From contig JAQGBZ010000045.1 in assembly GCA_034687125.1 (NCBI GenBank), forward strand, positions 124,001 through 188,000: a DNA stretch of 64,000 nucleotides. Reading direction: 5' to 3'. Below the pieces are notes generated by a model. That model had not been told where the DNA came from. It worked only from the letters and a program-made list of their open reading frames with translations, and did no database searches. This document shows, one piece after another, positions 50,089 to 61,954 of the stretch. Each line of letters begins with the position of its first letter. The stretch's first letter is position 1. A program made the translations under genes and the position numbers. Origin of the DNA: Neelides folsomi. Its lineage: Eukaryota > Arthropoda > Collembola > Neelipleona > Neelidae.

Positions 50089-50291
50089 TCATTTTGCCTT
50101 TCTGTTGTCAGCGACGATTTCCGCAATGAACTTAATAAAGTAGAAGAGGGCGATGAAGAAGAATCCAAAAGCGGCCATCTGCCAATAATCAAACTCCGAC
50201 CTAAACACAAGGAGAAATTCTCAAGTTATACCGTCCTATCTTTATTAATAGAAATTGGAGATGCGTGTAAAAGAACTCACAGAGGAATCAT
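50089..50291 (-). CDS. 40-residue single-pass membrane peptide (two-exon small gene)
   Basis: Not a family I recognise. Coding exons are 50281-50291 and 50089-50200. The donor (CTCT then GTGAGT) and acceptor (pyrimidine-rich, ending TGTTTAG) are both good, and the join keeps frame. The peptide starts MIPLSEFDYWQMAAFGFFFI, continues ALFYFIKFIAEIV, then ends basic (ADNRKAK) at TGA. It has one hydrophobic segment (about residues 12-33), a short acidic/aromatic N terminus and a charged C terminus. That layout is seen in known small membrane regulators such as the SERCA-binding micropeptides (sarcolipin/sarcolamban type), but I see no clear sequence match. An in-frame-independent ATG just upstream at 50302-50300 gives no product across the splice. 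An AATAAA follows at 49962-49957. Confidence 0.65.
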
Positions 50292-50828
50292 CTTCAAGCA
50301 TACAGTACTCAACTCAAGTTAATTTCCAATTTGACAGTTGAGATGTTAAGACGTCTTCTCTCTCAAAAAGATAGATCAGGTGAGAGATGAAAAAAAATTG
50401 TGAGAGAAACCAGTTGACCTTCCTACCACTTCGCGCATTTCTTCCCTACTTCTCACAATCCACGAAGGAGTCACAGCATTTATGGGGAGAAACGGAGAAA
50501 TACACATACAAGCAGATGGATATTAGAAGAATGAAAGAGTTAAAGGAAAATTAAAGGGTCGTAAATATTTACTCTATATTTAAATGGGTATGGGTGGATT
50601 TGTATGAATCATGAATTTTGTAGAATATTATATTTAGAAAGTGTAAATTATACATGATAAAAAAGAATAAAATTAAAATCATAAAATAAATCAAATTCAA
50701 ACTACAAATAAAATATTGGTTTTATTTGATTGAATCAAGATTTGAATGATTTTTGAATGCTTCTTTATTTTACTTATATTTCTATAATTTATATCATCAT
50801 TTGACTATAATATTGACGATAGAGAGTA
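50292..50828. other. Spacer between membrane-peptide gene and QDPR
   Basis: Contains the promoter and 5' UTR of the membrane-peptide gene and the 3' UTR of QDPR, both on the minus strand. No other gene is seen. Confidence 0.5.
50764..50769 (-). terminator. Polyadenylation signal of QDPR
   Basis: AATAAA in the sense direction, 60 nt after the QDPR stop codon. Confidence 0.5.
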
Positions 50829-51893
50829 TTATGCAATGATTTGTTCTGTGGTCCCATCCTTAGTAATGAGCTGAACAAGAGATCCGCTTTTTGGTTCTTC
50901 TACATTCTCCATCCATCCGGAAATAATCCTACAATTTTTAATATAAGATTATTTCGAATTCCTATTTATGAATTTTAAGATAGAATCAAGAAGGATGAAA
51001 GATAAAAGTATAAAATTACTCAGCCACAGTTAATAGTGGCGTCCAAGTTCCGTCATATGCCATGAATTTCCTGTTCATTGGAGTGTCAAGAGTGACTGGG
51101 AGAATTGCGAGTGCTCGAGCTCCGTCGGGTAATCCGCTCTTATTTCCTCCCAAACTTTGGACCAAATGATGGACAGCCGCCTGTTTATCAAAACGCTTCA
51201 AATTCATCCTTGTACTTTATTTATTGAATTTACGGAAATTTGTAGATTTTTTAACCTTCGCAGCTCCATATCCCATCATGAAGGGTGTTGGGCCCAAAGC
51301 AGCCTTTGCTCCAGTCAGAACGAGGATTCCCTTTTCTTTTAAATGTTTTGCAGCAAGGTCAGCCGCAATTAAAGAACTCCACATGCTTTGCTCAATCATT
51401 TGCTCACTGCCTTTGAGGAAATCTTTACTTCCAGCATTACCACCTATAATTAAAAACCATTGCATATAAGAATGGGATATTTTAAAATACCTATGATTAT
51501 TTTAATATGTCACTTGTACATAGAAGGTTAATATTTAATATAAATAATAAAAGTTACCAGTCCATCCTCCAGCTACACAAAGAATAGCATCATATTTGGT
51601 CCCTTCTGTAATCCCAGCGCTTATAGTGTCTGCCTTTAATTTATAAACAAGTTCAATATAAGCTACCTACACATACTGCTCGGAATCTATATATTTCATT
51701 TAGAAAAACTTTTAATTAAATAATTTACTTGTTCTTGAAACGGCGTTTTCATTTTCAGTTCAATATTATGATCTGCAAGAGCATTGGCCACAAAGTCAAT
51801 GCTTGTAACGGTCGCTCCAAGACCTTTTAGATGTTCGACGAGAACGGAGCCAAGTGCTCCTTTACCTCCATATACCAACACGTTTCTGGCCAT
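50829..51893 (-). CDS. QDPR: Dihydropteridine reductase (QDPR/Dhpr)
   Basis: NADH-dependent enzyme that recycles quinonoid dihydrobiopterin to tetrahydrobiopterin, the cofactor of the aromatic amino-acid hydroxylases. Exons: 51729-51893, 51558-51633, 51256-51443, 51020-51180 and 50829-50928, about 229 residues (human 244). It is a short-chain dehydrogenase: the N terminus [20 protein letters not shown] has the Gly-rich nucleotide loop, [12 protein letters not shown] follows, and [20 protein letters not shown] holds the conserved active-site Tyr, with the Lys in GAAK. The C-terminal [14 protein letters not shown] matches the family. At the end of exon 4 the frame hits a stop just after the donor, so splicing (GA then GTAATT) is required to reach the true end. 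An AG before the ATG suggests a spliced 5' UTR. Confidence 0.93.
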
Positions 51894-52979
51894 TTGGCTA
51901 AATTTCAAAAAACAGTTAGTATAATACATATTCCATAGATCAATAATGATTATGATACGCGAAGCATAAAGTGTATGGTATATTATAATGCGATTTAAAT
52001 GTAATATGTTTAAATAAATAAATACGAGAAATTTTTACCTAATTATTGATTGTCTGCAATTCCAACTTTGTACTCTTGTACTAGCTTCAAGATTGTCTAC
52101 GAGTGAGTGAATTTATCAATTTACTCTTTCAATGCTACTATTGAATATTGATAAATGTATCTTATCTTTAATCTATATTTCCTTCTGGATAGTCAATTTA
52201 TCTAACTCAAGTAGGTACATGTATCAAGTATGGAGTTGAGGAATGTAAACGATATATCTTCTCCTATTTATGTAATATATTTAATATATAGATTTATATG
52301 TGGTACAGTCAAATATCTCAAACTTTTGGAATAAAAATAAATACTTTTTGTACAGTGACTCTATGATTCACTGAAGCTAAACACGAATAAAAGATTATAA
52401 ATGGAGAAAGGGTTAAGGTTAATGTCGAACTTTAAATATAAACCAGGCGTACTGACTATTTGATTAACTTTAAAAGATATATGATTTCAATGCATTGACT
52501 GTTTCAATGTCTCCTAAACTTTTACATGTGAGATCAATTGAAATTAAAAACTGTCGGATGTTGGCTGAAAATGTACATCCAGAAACAATTATTTGCTGGC
52601 TGGAGGCTGAATTAAAATTGGGTATCTTTATACATGTCGCGAAATATAGAATCGGCTAAATCTCTTCTATTGCATTTCCACGTCGACACTCACCGCCTCC
52701 TGCAAGAGTTCGGACAAGTATCGTCACACATCTGCAATACAGATAATTCGGTCAACCGCATCAATTAAACTTTCATCTCAACTTATTTAAGTTAGCAAGT
52801 TAGGTAGGTTTCTCAAGATATTTTAATATGGGATGGAATACCGTTCTAATTTATATCACATATTGAAAGAAATCCTTGTGCAGCCGGTAGAATTCCACCC
52901 GGTCAAAATATAAATTAATTTAACATTCAATAATTTAATTTTTATATATATAATTTCTTGATGACTTATAGGCCGAAGG
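51894..52979. other. Divergent promoter region of QDPR and SerRS
   Basis: About 1.1 kb of non-coding DNA between the two divergent start codons. It should contain both promoters and 5' UTR exons. The SerRS ATG follows directly on an intron-like acceptor (TTATAG at 52965-52970), so its 5' UTR is probably split. No coding exon is seen. Confidence 0.5.
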
Positions 52980-54945
52980 ATGACTCTCGACATTGAATTA
53001 TTTCGCCCGGAACGAGGTGGAGATCCAGAGAAGATGAGGAAAAATCAAAAGGACCGATTTAAAGATGTTGGTCTTGTCGACACCGTAATTGACATGGACA
53101 TCAAATGGCGACAACTCAAATTCGAAGCCGACAATTACAACCGCCTTAAAAACGTTGCATCTAAAGCCATTGGAGAGAAAATGAAGGCCAAAGCTGAAGT
53201 TGGGAGTGAAGATCTTCCAGCCGACATCCCAATTGAAAAGGTATTTTTTGATATGATACAATGAATTTAATTTAATTATTAAACATTCTTTTGTCAATAC
53301 TAATATAAATTACATCATAAAGTTTCAATTATTTATTTTGATTTTAATTAAATTTTTATGTTTATGAATAGGTAGAGGTTGGGAGTTTAACTCTTGGACA
53401 ATTAAAAGTCTTCAGAGCTCGTCTCGACGGAGCAATGGAAGATCATGCAAGAAAATTGATTGAAACTGAGAAGGTGCGAAATGATGCTTTGAGGGAAGTA
53501 GGAAACGTTCTTCATCCATCCGTCCCAGTTGACATTGATGAAGACAATAATCGAGTAGAGAGAACTTGGGGAGACGTTCAAGTTGCAAAGAAATACTCTC
53601 ACTACGACTTACTCATTGTAATTATACTTTTTTCATTTTTTACCTTCTGCAATTGATCAATTTAAAAAAATTTTTGGAAATGTATTGTTCTTTTACAACT
53701 TATTCAGTAGTTTTATTAAATGTTATTTAGATGATCGGCGGTGTAGAATTAGAACGAGGGAGCAGCGTAGGAGGAAGCAGGGGTTACTTTCTCAAAGGGC
53801 CAGGCTGCCATCTCCAAAGGGCACTTCAAACATTGGCATTGGACATTTTAGAAGAAAAGGGATACGAAGAGCTTTCCCCACCATTTTTTATGAAGAAAGA
53901 AGTTATGGAAGAAGTAGCTCAATTGTCTCAATTTGATGAAGAACTTTATAAGGTTCTACTTTTATATTATAATGTCAATTGATAAATTAAATATAAGTTA
54001 AATTAAAGAAATAATCTAATTTAATTTACGTAGATGATTTCTTCGAATGACTATAATATTTATAATATTAATTTATCTCATATACAAATAATTACAGGTT
54101 GTTGGAAAAGGCGGAGAAGGAGTCGAGGAGAAATATTTAATTGCAACTGCCGAACAACCCATTGCTGCCTTGCACCGTGATGAATGGATGGCTGAAGCTT
54201 CCCTCCCAATTAAATATGCTGGACTTTCGGCTTGCTTCAGACAGGAAGTTGGATCTCATGGCAGAGACACTCGAGGAATTTTCAGAGTTCATCAATTTAA
54301 TAAAGTAAACTTACAAAATTGCAGTATTATAATACTTATTAAATCCATTCAGTCAAATCGAAAATCTCTATAAAATATTTATAAATTTTAATATTTTTAA
54401 ATTATATAAACATTTTTTAATAGGTTGAACAGTTTGTCATCACATCTCCATTTGACGGGATCTCTTGGACCATGTTAGACGAAATGGTCGACAACGCTGA
54501 AAAGTTTTGCCAAGCCCTGGAGTTCCCATACCGAGTTGTCTGCATTGTTTCTGGAGCACTGAACAATGCCGCAGCCAAGAAACTTGATGTTGAAGCCTGG
54601 TTCCCTGGGTCCAAAGCGTTCCGGGAACTTGTTTCCGCTTCCAATTGTCTTGATTATCAGAGCCGACGGCTGAGGATTCGCTACGGGCAAACCAAGGCGG
54701 GGGCCACGAGTTATGTTCATATGCTGAATGCCACTATGTGTGCGACCACTCGATGCATCTGCGCCCTTCTTGAAGTCCATCAGACCGAAGAGGGAATTAA
54801 TATTCCGCCAGCTTTGCAAAAATACATGCCGGAAAAATACAAGACATTTATTCCTTTTGTTGCACCAGCACCGATTGACCAGGCCGAGACGAAGAAACAA
54901 AAGAAGCAGAAAGAACAAGTGGGAAAGAAGCCAGGAGAAGAGTAA
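52980..54945 (+). CDS. SerRS: Cytosolic seryl-tRNA synthetase
   Basis: Class II aminoacyl-tRNA synthetase that charges tRNA-Ser (and tRNA-Sec) with serine in the cytosol. Exons: 52980-53240, 53372-53617, 53731-53952, 54098-54304 and 54424-54945, about 485 residues (human 514). The N terminus [20 protein letters not shown] is typical, followed by the long helical arm. The catalytic core shows [29 protein letters not shown], the motif 2 region [20 protein letters not shown] and the motif 3 region [19 protein letters not shown]. The lysine-rich end ([13 protein letters not shown]) resembles the animal cytosolic C-terminal extension but is shorter. An AATAAA starts 11 nt after the stop. Confidence 0.96.
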
Positions 54946-54955
54946 ATTTTGATCC

Positions 54956-54961
54956 AATAAA
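54956..54961 (+). terminator. Polyadenylation signal of SerRS
   Basis: AATAAA 11 nt after the SerRS stop codon; another lies near 55077. Confidence 0.45.
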
Positions 54962-55101
54962 TTCTGTTGATTCTTTTACATCAAATCTATCTAGAGAGAA
55001 CCTTCCTACTTTTTGTATGCATAAACGAACCCATCTTAACCTATTGTAATTTAATTTTTATTGTTAAGAAATGAACAATAAATAACTGAGATAATTCTGA
55101 T

Positions 55102-55107
55102 TTTATT
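55102..55107 (-). terminator. Polyadenylation signal of LSM3
   Basis: AATAAA in the sense direction of LSM3, about 70 nt after its stop codon. SerRS and LSM3 are tail to tail here. Confidence 0.45.
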
Positions 55108-55175
55108 AAATTATGTTTGAAAAGATGTTGAAAAATTTAATTTAATAACAATAATGTTGAGGTACACAAAAATAT

Positions 55176-55683
55176 TCAATTATGGGGCTTCGAAGGCGGT
55201 GCAATTAACGTCACTCCGTCACCTCTCACATAGAGCATTGGAATCGATCGCTTTGTGGTCTTATAAATCTCTTCATAAGTTTCATCGTCGATCTCGATGA
55301 TCGTGACCGTTTCTTCGACATCTCCCAAAACGAGGTTCAAATGCTGGTCATAGGCCTGCAATTAAAATGCAATTATTAAACACCAAAGAATAAAACAAAT
55401 CGCAATACAAGCGGGAAACTACGTTTCAAAGGATATGAATTTCTTTATATGAAAAAAGCATTACGTGAAGTTTTCCCCTAAGTTCCCGGTCATTCTTCAT
55501 CTTGACGGTGACCCTCTCGTCCAGGGACAGGAGCAAAAGGTCGAGAGGTTCCTTAAGCTGATTTTCTCCATCCCCGTCTCCCTGAAAAGAAATAGCGGAT
55601 TTGGGTTTAATTAATTTAATTCGATTAAAAGTGATTAAGGAGGTGAGGAGGGGGTGATTTACGTGTTGGTCCGGTGGGTCCAT
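55176..55683 (-). CDS. LSM3: U6 snRNA-associated Sm-like protein LSm3
   Basis: Subunit of the LSm2-8 ring on U6 snRNA in the nucleus and of the LSm1-7 ring in cytoplasmic mRNA decay. Exons: 55663-55683, 55465-55581 and 55176-55355, 105 residues (human 102). The Sm fold is clear: [40 protein letters not shown] and [20 protein letters not shown] in Sm1, then [17 protein letters not shown] in Sm2. All introns are phase 0. Its ATG is 102 bp from the divergent ATG of IntS3. Confidence 0.96.
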
Positions 55684-55785
55684 GTTGGTCTGAGCGCAGG
55701 ATCGGGGATCGAGGAAAAGGGGCTTGTGTGGGGAGTGGGAGCCTCAGTGGCTCGGGAGACTCTGTCGGAGTGAGATGGTGCGAGG
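55684..55785. promoter_or_regulatory. 102-bp bidirectional promoter between LSM3 and IntS3
   Basis: Only 102 bp separate the start codons of two divergent genes. The stretch is GC-richer than its surroundings and has no TATA box that I can see. Both 5' UTRs must lie within it or overlap, unless either gene has an upstream UTR exon inside the other. Confidence 0.6.
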
Positions 55786-58700
55786 ATGTCGAAGGATCCA
55801 CCGCCCCCACGCCTCTTTTTCCACTCACCAATCGACTGGAGGGACGAATTTGAAGAGGTCAGGTCATTACATGTAAAACCCGCCATTTTGGCACCCGCCC
55901 CGGCACCCACGCCCTCAAAACATACCCAGAACTACCGCCATCAAACGGACACTTTCGCCCACTTTCAAATTCACAAGCGAGGGAGTTTCTCGCCACCACC
56001 AACTTGCCCCATGCCACCGTTTGACTTTTTTATATTCTTTTTTACCCTTTTTTATTCTGGGTCGACCCCATCTGACTCTTTTTTATACCCAAACACCCAT
56101 TTAATTACGGCCCACTTAAGGACCCCCACCCTGTAACAAAACTAAATGGGCTAGGATATAATGGATGGAAAGATAATAAAGATAATGTTGGAGACAAATT
56201 GTAAATGTTTGTTAAATTGTTCATGTTTTAGAAATTTGACCGTGTTCGTGGAGTATTGAGTAAAGTAGCGGGTAGCGGGTCGGAACGTGAGACTCATGAT
56301 GCTCTTGTCACGGGAGCTTGTCGGGACCAGAAGACCCATGATGATCTTTGCCTTGGCCTCCTTGCTACCATCCTCACGGACAAAGACCTCGCAACGAAGG
56401 TTATTCAACTTTGGCTAATAAGATTAAAACAAAATTAAAAAAAAATTATTTGGGTTGCAGTCTTTCCGTGACCTTACAATTATCAACCGAGATAGCATGG
56501 CCGTCGTTGTTGACCAATTGTCCCTCATCATTGCCGAGAAATACGGGAAGTTGACGGACATTTCCCGAAACCAACTTCTATGGCTCATACGGTGAGTTAA
56601 ATAAATTAACATGGTTTATTGACTTGGTTGAGGTTAGATAATGTTTTAAATGGAACGGTAGGGAGAATAAATATTTTACCTGTTTAATTCAGGGAGATGG
56701 TCCGTGGTGGGATGAATGGAGCAGACGTCGTTTGTTGGAACCTCATGAGGCAAATTGCTGGTGGAGATGTGAGTAACAGAAATCTTTGGCTCTCAGAAAC
56801 AATGCTCGATGTCTTCGCGGAAAATCGCAGTTGGTTGGACAAATTCCCGATTCTTATTGCATCCGCGATTTATACCTATTTAAGAATCTTAGAAGATCAT
56901 ACAGCTCCGAACATTGCATCGTTAAAGCAAAAAGAGGTAATTTTTAATAAAAACAATGTTCATTTCAATTTTTCATTACTTGAGAGTTTATTATTAAAAT
57001 GTGCTTTTTTATATTTCAGGTTAATTTTGTTGTTAGTTTAATACGTGAGCACTTTATGGCTGTTTGCATGAATTCGACACTCGGGCTAGGAAGAGATTTT
57101 TTACGTCTTCTGCAATCTGTGTCGCGAATCCCTGAAGTGGAAGTGTTATGGAAAGAATTGTTCTGTCGGCCGGGAATAGTCTCCCCGATCGGAACTCTTC
57201 TTTCTATTAGGACATCTCGAAAGTACCTTCAATCTCGCCTCACTCCTGACATGGAGAAGAAAATTCTCTTTCTCACCAACCACGTCAGATTCGGGAACCA
57301 GAAACGTTACCAAGACTGGTTTCAACGACAGGTTTGGCCAATTAACTTTTTTTGCAATATTGCAATAAAATGTATTTTTATAACACATAGAATAATTTTA
57401 TAGACAATTACATTATTCCATTTACAACTTGGATATAATTTCCATGTTAAAATATTTACAGTACCTATCGACCCCAGAAAGTCACACTCTTAGGGCGGAC
57501 ATCATCCGATTTATTGTCGGAGTTATTCATCCTCCAAATGAGATTCTCTGCAGTGACATTCTCCCAAGATGGGCTGTGATTGGTTGGCTCCTGACAACAT
57601 GTACAAACCCTGTTGCGGCAGCGAATGCAAAACTCGCACTTTTTTACGACTGGCTCGTTTTCGACCCCGCCAAAGACAACATTATGAATATTGAGCCAGG
57701 CATTCTTGTCATGTTTCATTCTCTTAGACCTCATCTAGCCATTTCCGCTACTCTTCTCGACTTCCTCGTCAGGGTAAATCTTTTAAAAAATTCATTTTTA
57801 GGTCAACCTTGTTATTTAACAATATTATTAACTAAAGCCTTATAATACTGAATTACTTACTTGTGGTTTGATACATATGCTAATTCTTATTTATTTGTTT
57901 ATTCAGCTTACGAATGAGTTTTGGCCTAGTGGAGGGGATAAAATCAAAGACGGTGTGGGAGCGGCACTGAGGACAATATTAGATAAAAAAGTTCTCAGTT
58001 CACTTGAACCTCTGTTGGAGCATTCAAAGCTTGACTCTGAGCTTCGAGCCTCCGTCCAAGAAAATCTCGTCGTCCTCCTTGATCGAGGAAGAGAAGAAGG
58101 AAGCAGAGGAAATGAACCGAGGCCAACAAATAACACCGAAAGTTCTCTCCCACTCATCATCAGCCCTTCTCCAGCCGCAGCTCCCATTCCCCCAAGCAAA
58201 GAAACTATTAAAAAAGAGCCCCAATTCTCTGATGAAGAAGAAGAAGACTCTCCAACAGTGGGAAGTTCAGTGGAGGAAGCTGAGCGAAGTTCAATTTTTC
58301 ATTCTCTTCATTCACTCCATACGACGATCCGGATGGGATTGGAAAATCTGTTTGAAGATTCGTCTTCTGAGAGTCTCTTCGAATTCACTGATTCCCTCTT
58401 TGACCTCACTGACCTTGATGATGTTAGGAGAAAGGGGGAAGTTTCTTCTCAAGTCCAAGTAATCGCTCGAGCCCTTGTCTTCATCTATAAGGATGGTTTA
58501 TCGAAGAGTCCTTTCAATGATGACCTTAATGCCGTTCCATTTGGCTGGTTTGTGACTCCAGTGAAAGAGCTGATACTTCAAATTTTTGAAGGAAGGGAAA
58601 ATGAACGTTCGGCCCGTTCTCGTATCGTCATCTCCATTTTTCTTGAAATGATTGATCTGCAGCCTACGCTACCTCATAAAATAATCCTCGTACTCAATTC

Positions 58701-60267
58701 CATGTAAGAATTTAAAATCTTTTATTATTAATCAAATTTTTACTATAAGTTAGTTCTTATCCTTATATAGGATAATATCCTTATATGTAATAGAATTCTT
58801 TATTAATTTAATGTGGTCAATCTTTAATTTTTCTTTTATCTTACAGGGTGACAGATGACTCCCCAGGAGTTTGGATTAATCAAGATGTATGTGGAGATTT
58901 TTATCGAAGTTTATGTACGACACGAGGTGGGAAATTTGAAGGTGAATTGTTGAGTGATTTGAAGAATTGTTGGGAACATGAACCTCTGGTCTTGGCGTCT
59001 CTCGCTCCTGTTCTTTATTCTTGGTTCAAATCCGAACTGATAGGAAATGTTGAGATACTTCGTTTGTTCGTATCTGCACTTGATCCCGTACAATTACAAG
59101 ATCTCCTATGGAGAATCATTCAAGGACAATTCGTGCTCCTTGATGACCATCACCTCGTACCAACGCTGAGTATGTTGCTAATTTAAAGTTGATTTTACTT
59201 GAAACTTTTTATTTAATATGTAAATTTTTATATTAAAAGCTATTGTTATTAAATTATTAACAAAGTCACTTTACTTATTACAGCGAAGACATTAGAGTGG
59301 GAGACTTGGGAGCAACATTGTGTTTGGACTCTCATTGGAGGGCATTCGTTTGATCCCTCTGATTTTCTCTCTCTTTTGACACTTCTTGAAGCTGGAAAAA
59401 ATGCAGAAGCGACCACGGCCCTCCTCCTCCTTCTTAAAAACACAAAGTGGGTGATACTTGTTTTGAAATTAGACTACCTGTATAAAGAAGATAGCAATTA
59501 AGATATTTGAAGTTTTTTTTTACTAAATCGGTTTTATTATTTATCAGGACATCAATGGAACTTATTTGTTCTCTTTTGTGTCGTCGTCCCTCCCCTAATG
59601 ATCGATTTCTCGTTTCATTGCTCAGCTCATGGGCGAAGACTGACGAAGAAAATCTTGCAGAAGTTTTAGGTCTCACTCTTGTCAAGTAAGTAAAGAACTT
59701 TTAACTAAAATAAGCCATTAACTATTACTAACTTTAAGCTAATAAGTAGCTAAAAACTTGATCAAAAATTAAATTTTGATAAAATGATTTTTCGTAAATA
59801 GAGCATCTGGATCTCCCACAAAGAGAAATCGAGGAGTGAAAGGGATTCGCGGTGTTTCAAGTCCCGCTGGCCCCGCACTCCCTTCCGTTGACAACGTTCT
59901 CGCCCATTTGGACCACTTGAGGAAGTTCGATGACAAAAGAGTCTTTCGTCTCGATTCCCTTCGAGCGGCCCTACTCCAAATACAACTTTGGGCTAATGAA
60001 GGTTTAATGTCAAAATATGCGAATTTGTTCGCACTCGCAGCTGCCGTCGAAGATCCCGAACGAGAAGGAAGGACGAGTTCGAAACGGAGCCCCGCCAACA
60101 TCCCCCGAAAAGCCGCCCCATCCCCCACCCTCTCACGGACGAGGAGTGGGCGGACGAGAACGCCCCTCAAAGACTCGTCATCCTCCTCTGAGGACGAGGA
60201 AGAAGCCCAAATCCCCAAGAAGAAACCTAAGAGGAAGAAAAACGCTTTTAACTCCGATTCCGACTGA
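55786..60267 (+). CDS. IntS3: Integrator complex subunit 3
   Basis: Subunit of Integrator, which cleaves snRNA 3' ends and terminates promoter-proximal Pol II; IntS3 also forms the SOSS complex with ssDNA-binding proteins. Exons: 55786-55857, 56232-56399, 56461-56591, 56693-56936, 57020-57331, 57462-57773, 57907-58703, 58847-59169, 59284-59446, 59548-59685 and 59802-60267, about 1,041 residues (human 1,043). Diagnostic stretches are [54 protein letters not shown] and [13 protein letters not shown]. An acidic, poorly conserved insert lies in the 797-nt exon. The end is Ser/Lys-rich with acidic patches and terminates NAFNSDSD, as in vertebrates. The first exon donor (GAG then GTCAGG) is not a strong consensus, so the exact N terminus is the weakest part. 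Confidence 0.95.
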
Positions 60268-60298
60268 AAATTTCTTCTCGCCTTGTAACTTGTATTGT

Positions 60299-60304
60299 AA
60301 TAAA
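60299..60304 (+). terminator. Polyadenylation signal of IntS3
   Basis: AATAAA 31 nt after the IntS3 stop codon, about 70 bp from the opposing MTX1 signal. Confidence 0.5.
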
Positions 60305-60371
60305 TATTTATCCTTTCAAATGGAATATTTAATTAATCGAATGATAATAAAGAAAAAGTTTGTTTATATCC

Positions 60372-60377
60372 TTTATT
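60372..60377 (-). terminator. Polyadenylation signal of MTX1
   Basis: AATAAA in the sense direction of MTX1, starting 3 nt after its stop codon. The 3' UTR is therefore extremely short and the transcript probably ends close to or within the IntS3 3' end. Confidence 0.5.
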
Positions 60378-60380
60378 CAA

Positions 60381-61954
60381 CTATCTAAATTTAATTCTTC
60401 CGCGAGACACAACTCCTGTGAAAATTGCGTAAGCGACCATGAGGGAAGACACTGCTGCAATTGTTAAGTATTTTCTCCGGGGTGTGTAAACATCTTCGGC
60501 TTGTGAAGTCGGCGAAGGAAGTGACGAAGGAAAATACTTCTTTGATATGCCATCAACGAACTGTTCCAAATTTGGAGTGTTTTTGACGATGAATTCTTTG
60601 AGTGGATTGAATGGAAGCGGCATCCTATTTAAAATTAATTAAATCCTTATTAACTTATTCGTACTTTCAATCTTTCAAAGAGGAAAATGGAAAAACTTAC
60701 CTTAAGATGGGAGCAAGAAGAGAATATGTTGCAGCATCTACACAGCTTGGACTCCCGTCACGAAAATACTAAAAGGAAAGTGCATAAAAATTAATAGTGA
60801 AAAATAAACAAATAATCATTTCATAAACCATAATGATGTTGAATATTGAAATCATAAATCTTGGTTTGAAAATGTTGGATTACTTTTTTGCTATCTATTT
60901 TAGTTGAAATTAAACGTAGGACTCGCTCGGCTTTCTCTCGAATATGACGTTCACAATGGGAGATTTCAAATTCTGCTTCGGTGTACAAACACTAAAATAA
61001 AATATACAATATTTAGAAAAAAATAAAACTGATTCTGGTAACATTACACATTTGATATTCTATTATTTATAATTGCATCATTTGCAATTTGTGTAATATT
61101 ACATAATTCTTGAATCATTTTACCTTGAGATAATTTTGAGCTTCGGTGGCGAGGTGATTGGGATACCATAACTTGAAGAGCCATGATAGGTGTTCACCAT
61201 AAAAAGGTCGAACGACATCAAGAAAATTCTTTTGATCAAGCAGTCTGATAAAAAATGACAATTAGAATGTGCAAATTAACAATTGGTTTTAACAGTTAAT
61301 TAGATTGCGAATATGTTATCTCTTACAAATAGTATAATAGAGCCGGAACAAGTGATTCCTCTAATAACTGAAATCAAGAAATTATCAATCAATAACTTAA
61401 AAATTCATATAATTATAGAATGTCATTTCAAAACATACTTGTTCCCAAGCTTGATTTTCACTTTCTTCTTTTTTAGTTAATGGCGGTTCAAAGTTGTGGC
61501 CCTTGAAATAAAAGAATACAAGTCATTTTAATATCTATTTATCTATACTTTGTATATTTAAAATATAATTGATATAAAAAGTTAATGCATTTATTTTACC
61601 TGTGATTTGAGTAAGGCAATGATTGCTTTCGGAGTTGCAGAAAATTCTTTAACGCCATTTCCTTGAAGGGTTGGTAATGACCAGCAATTGTTCCATGGAC
61701 TGTTGGTTTCTTCAAAATTGACTTCAACTCCATAAAATTTGCAAAGTGCCTATAAGATGGAATAAGAAATTAATTAAACATAAGTATAAGATTAATTTAT
61801 GAATATTTAAAATTGAATGTGAATTCGAATGTTAAAAAATGATGTAATAATTAATAGAGTATTTATTTACAAGTGCATGAATTGTTTCGTGATCAATTGA
61901 TGGTATTCCCCACGAACCCGACCAACCCCGAAGGATGAGTTTTTCTTTTCCCAT
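60381..61954 (-). CDS. MTX1: Metaxin-1, mitochondrial outer-membrane import protein
   Basis: Outer-membrane protein with a GST-like fold facing the cytosol; works with metaxin-2 and the SAM complex in beta-barrel protein assembly. Exons: 61871-61954, 61600-61749, 61439-61501, 61327-61367, 61124-61244, 60884-60991, 60701-60768 and 60381-60624, about 292 residues (human 317). The N terminus LILRGWSGSWGIPSIDHE matches metaxin-1 (GGWGLPSVD). SPWNNCWSLPTLQGNGV is the thioredoxin-like part, and CVDAATYSLLAPIL is the conserved helical GST-C motif. The C terminus has a membrane anchor (KYLTIAAVSSLMVAYAIFTG), which metaxin-2 lacks. The small exon at 61327-61367 is supported by phase on both sides. Confidence 0.93.

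Noticed and set aside
54475-54957. 160-residue frame antisense to SerRS
   Set aside because: Shadow of the conserved SerRS last exon; no independent support.
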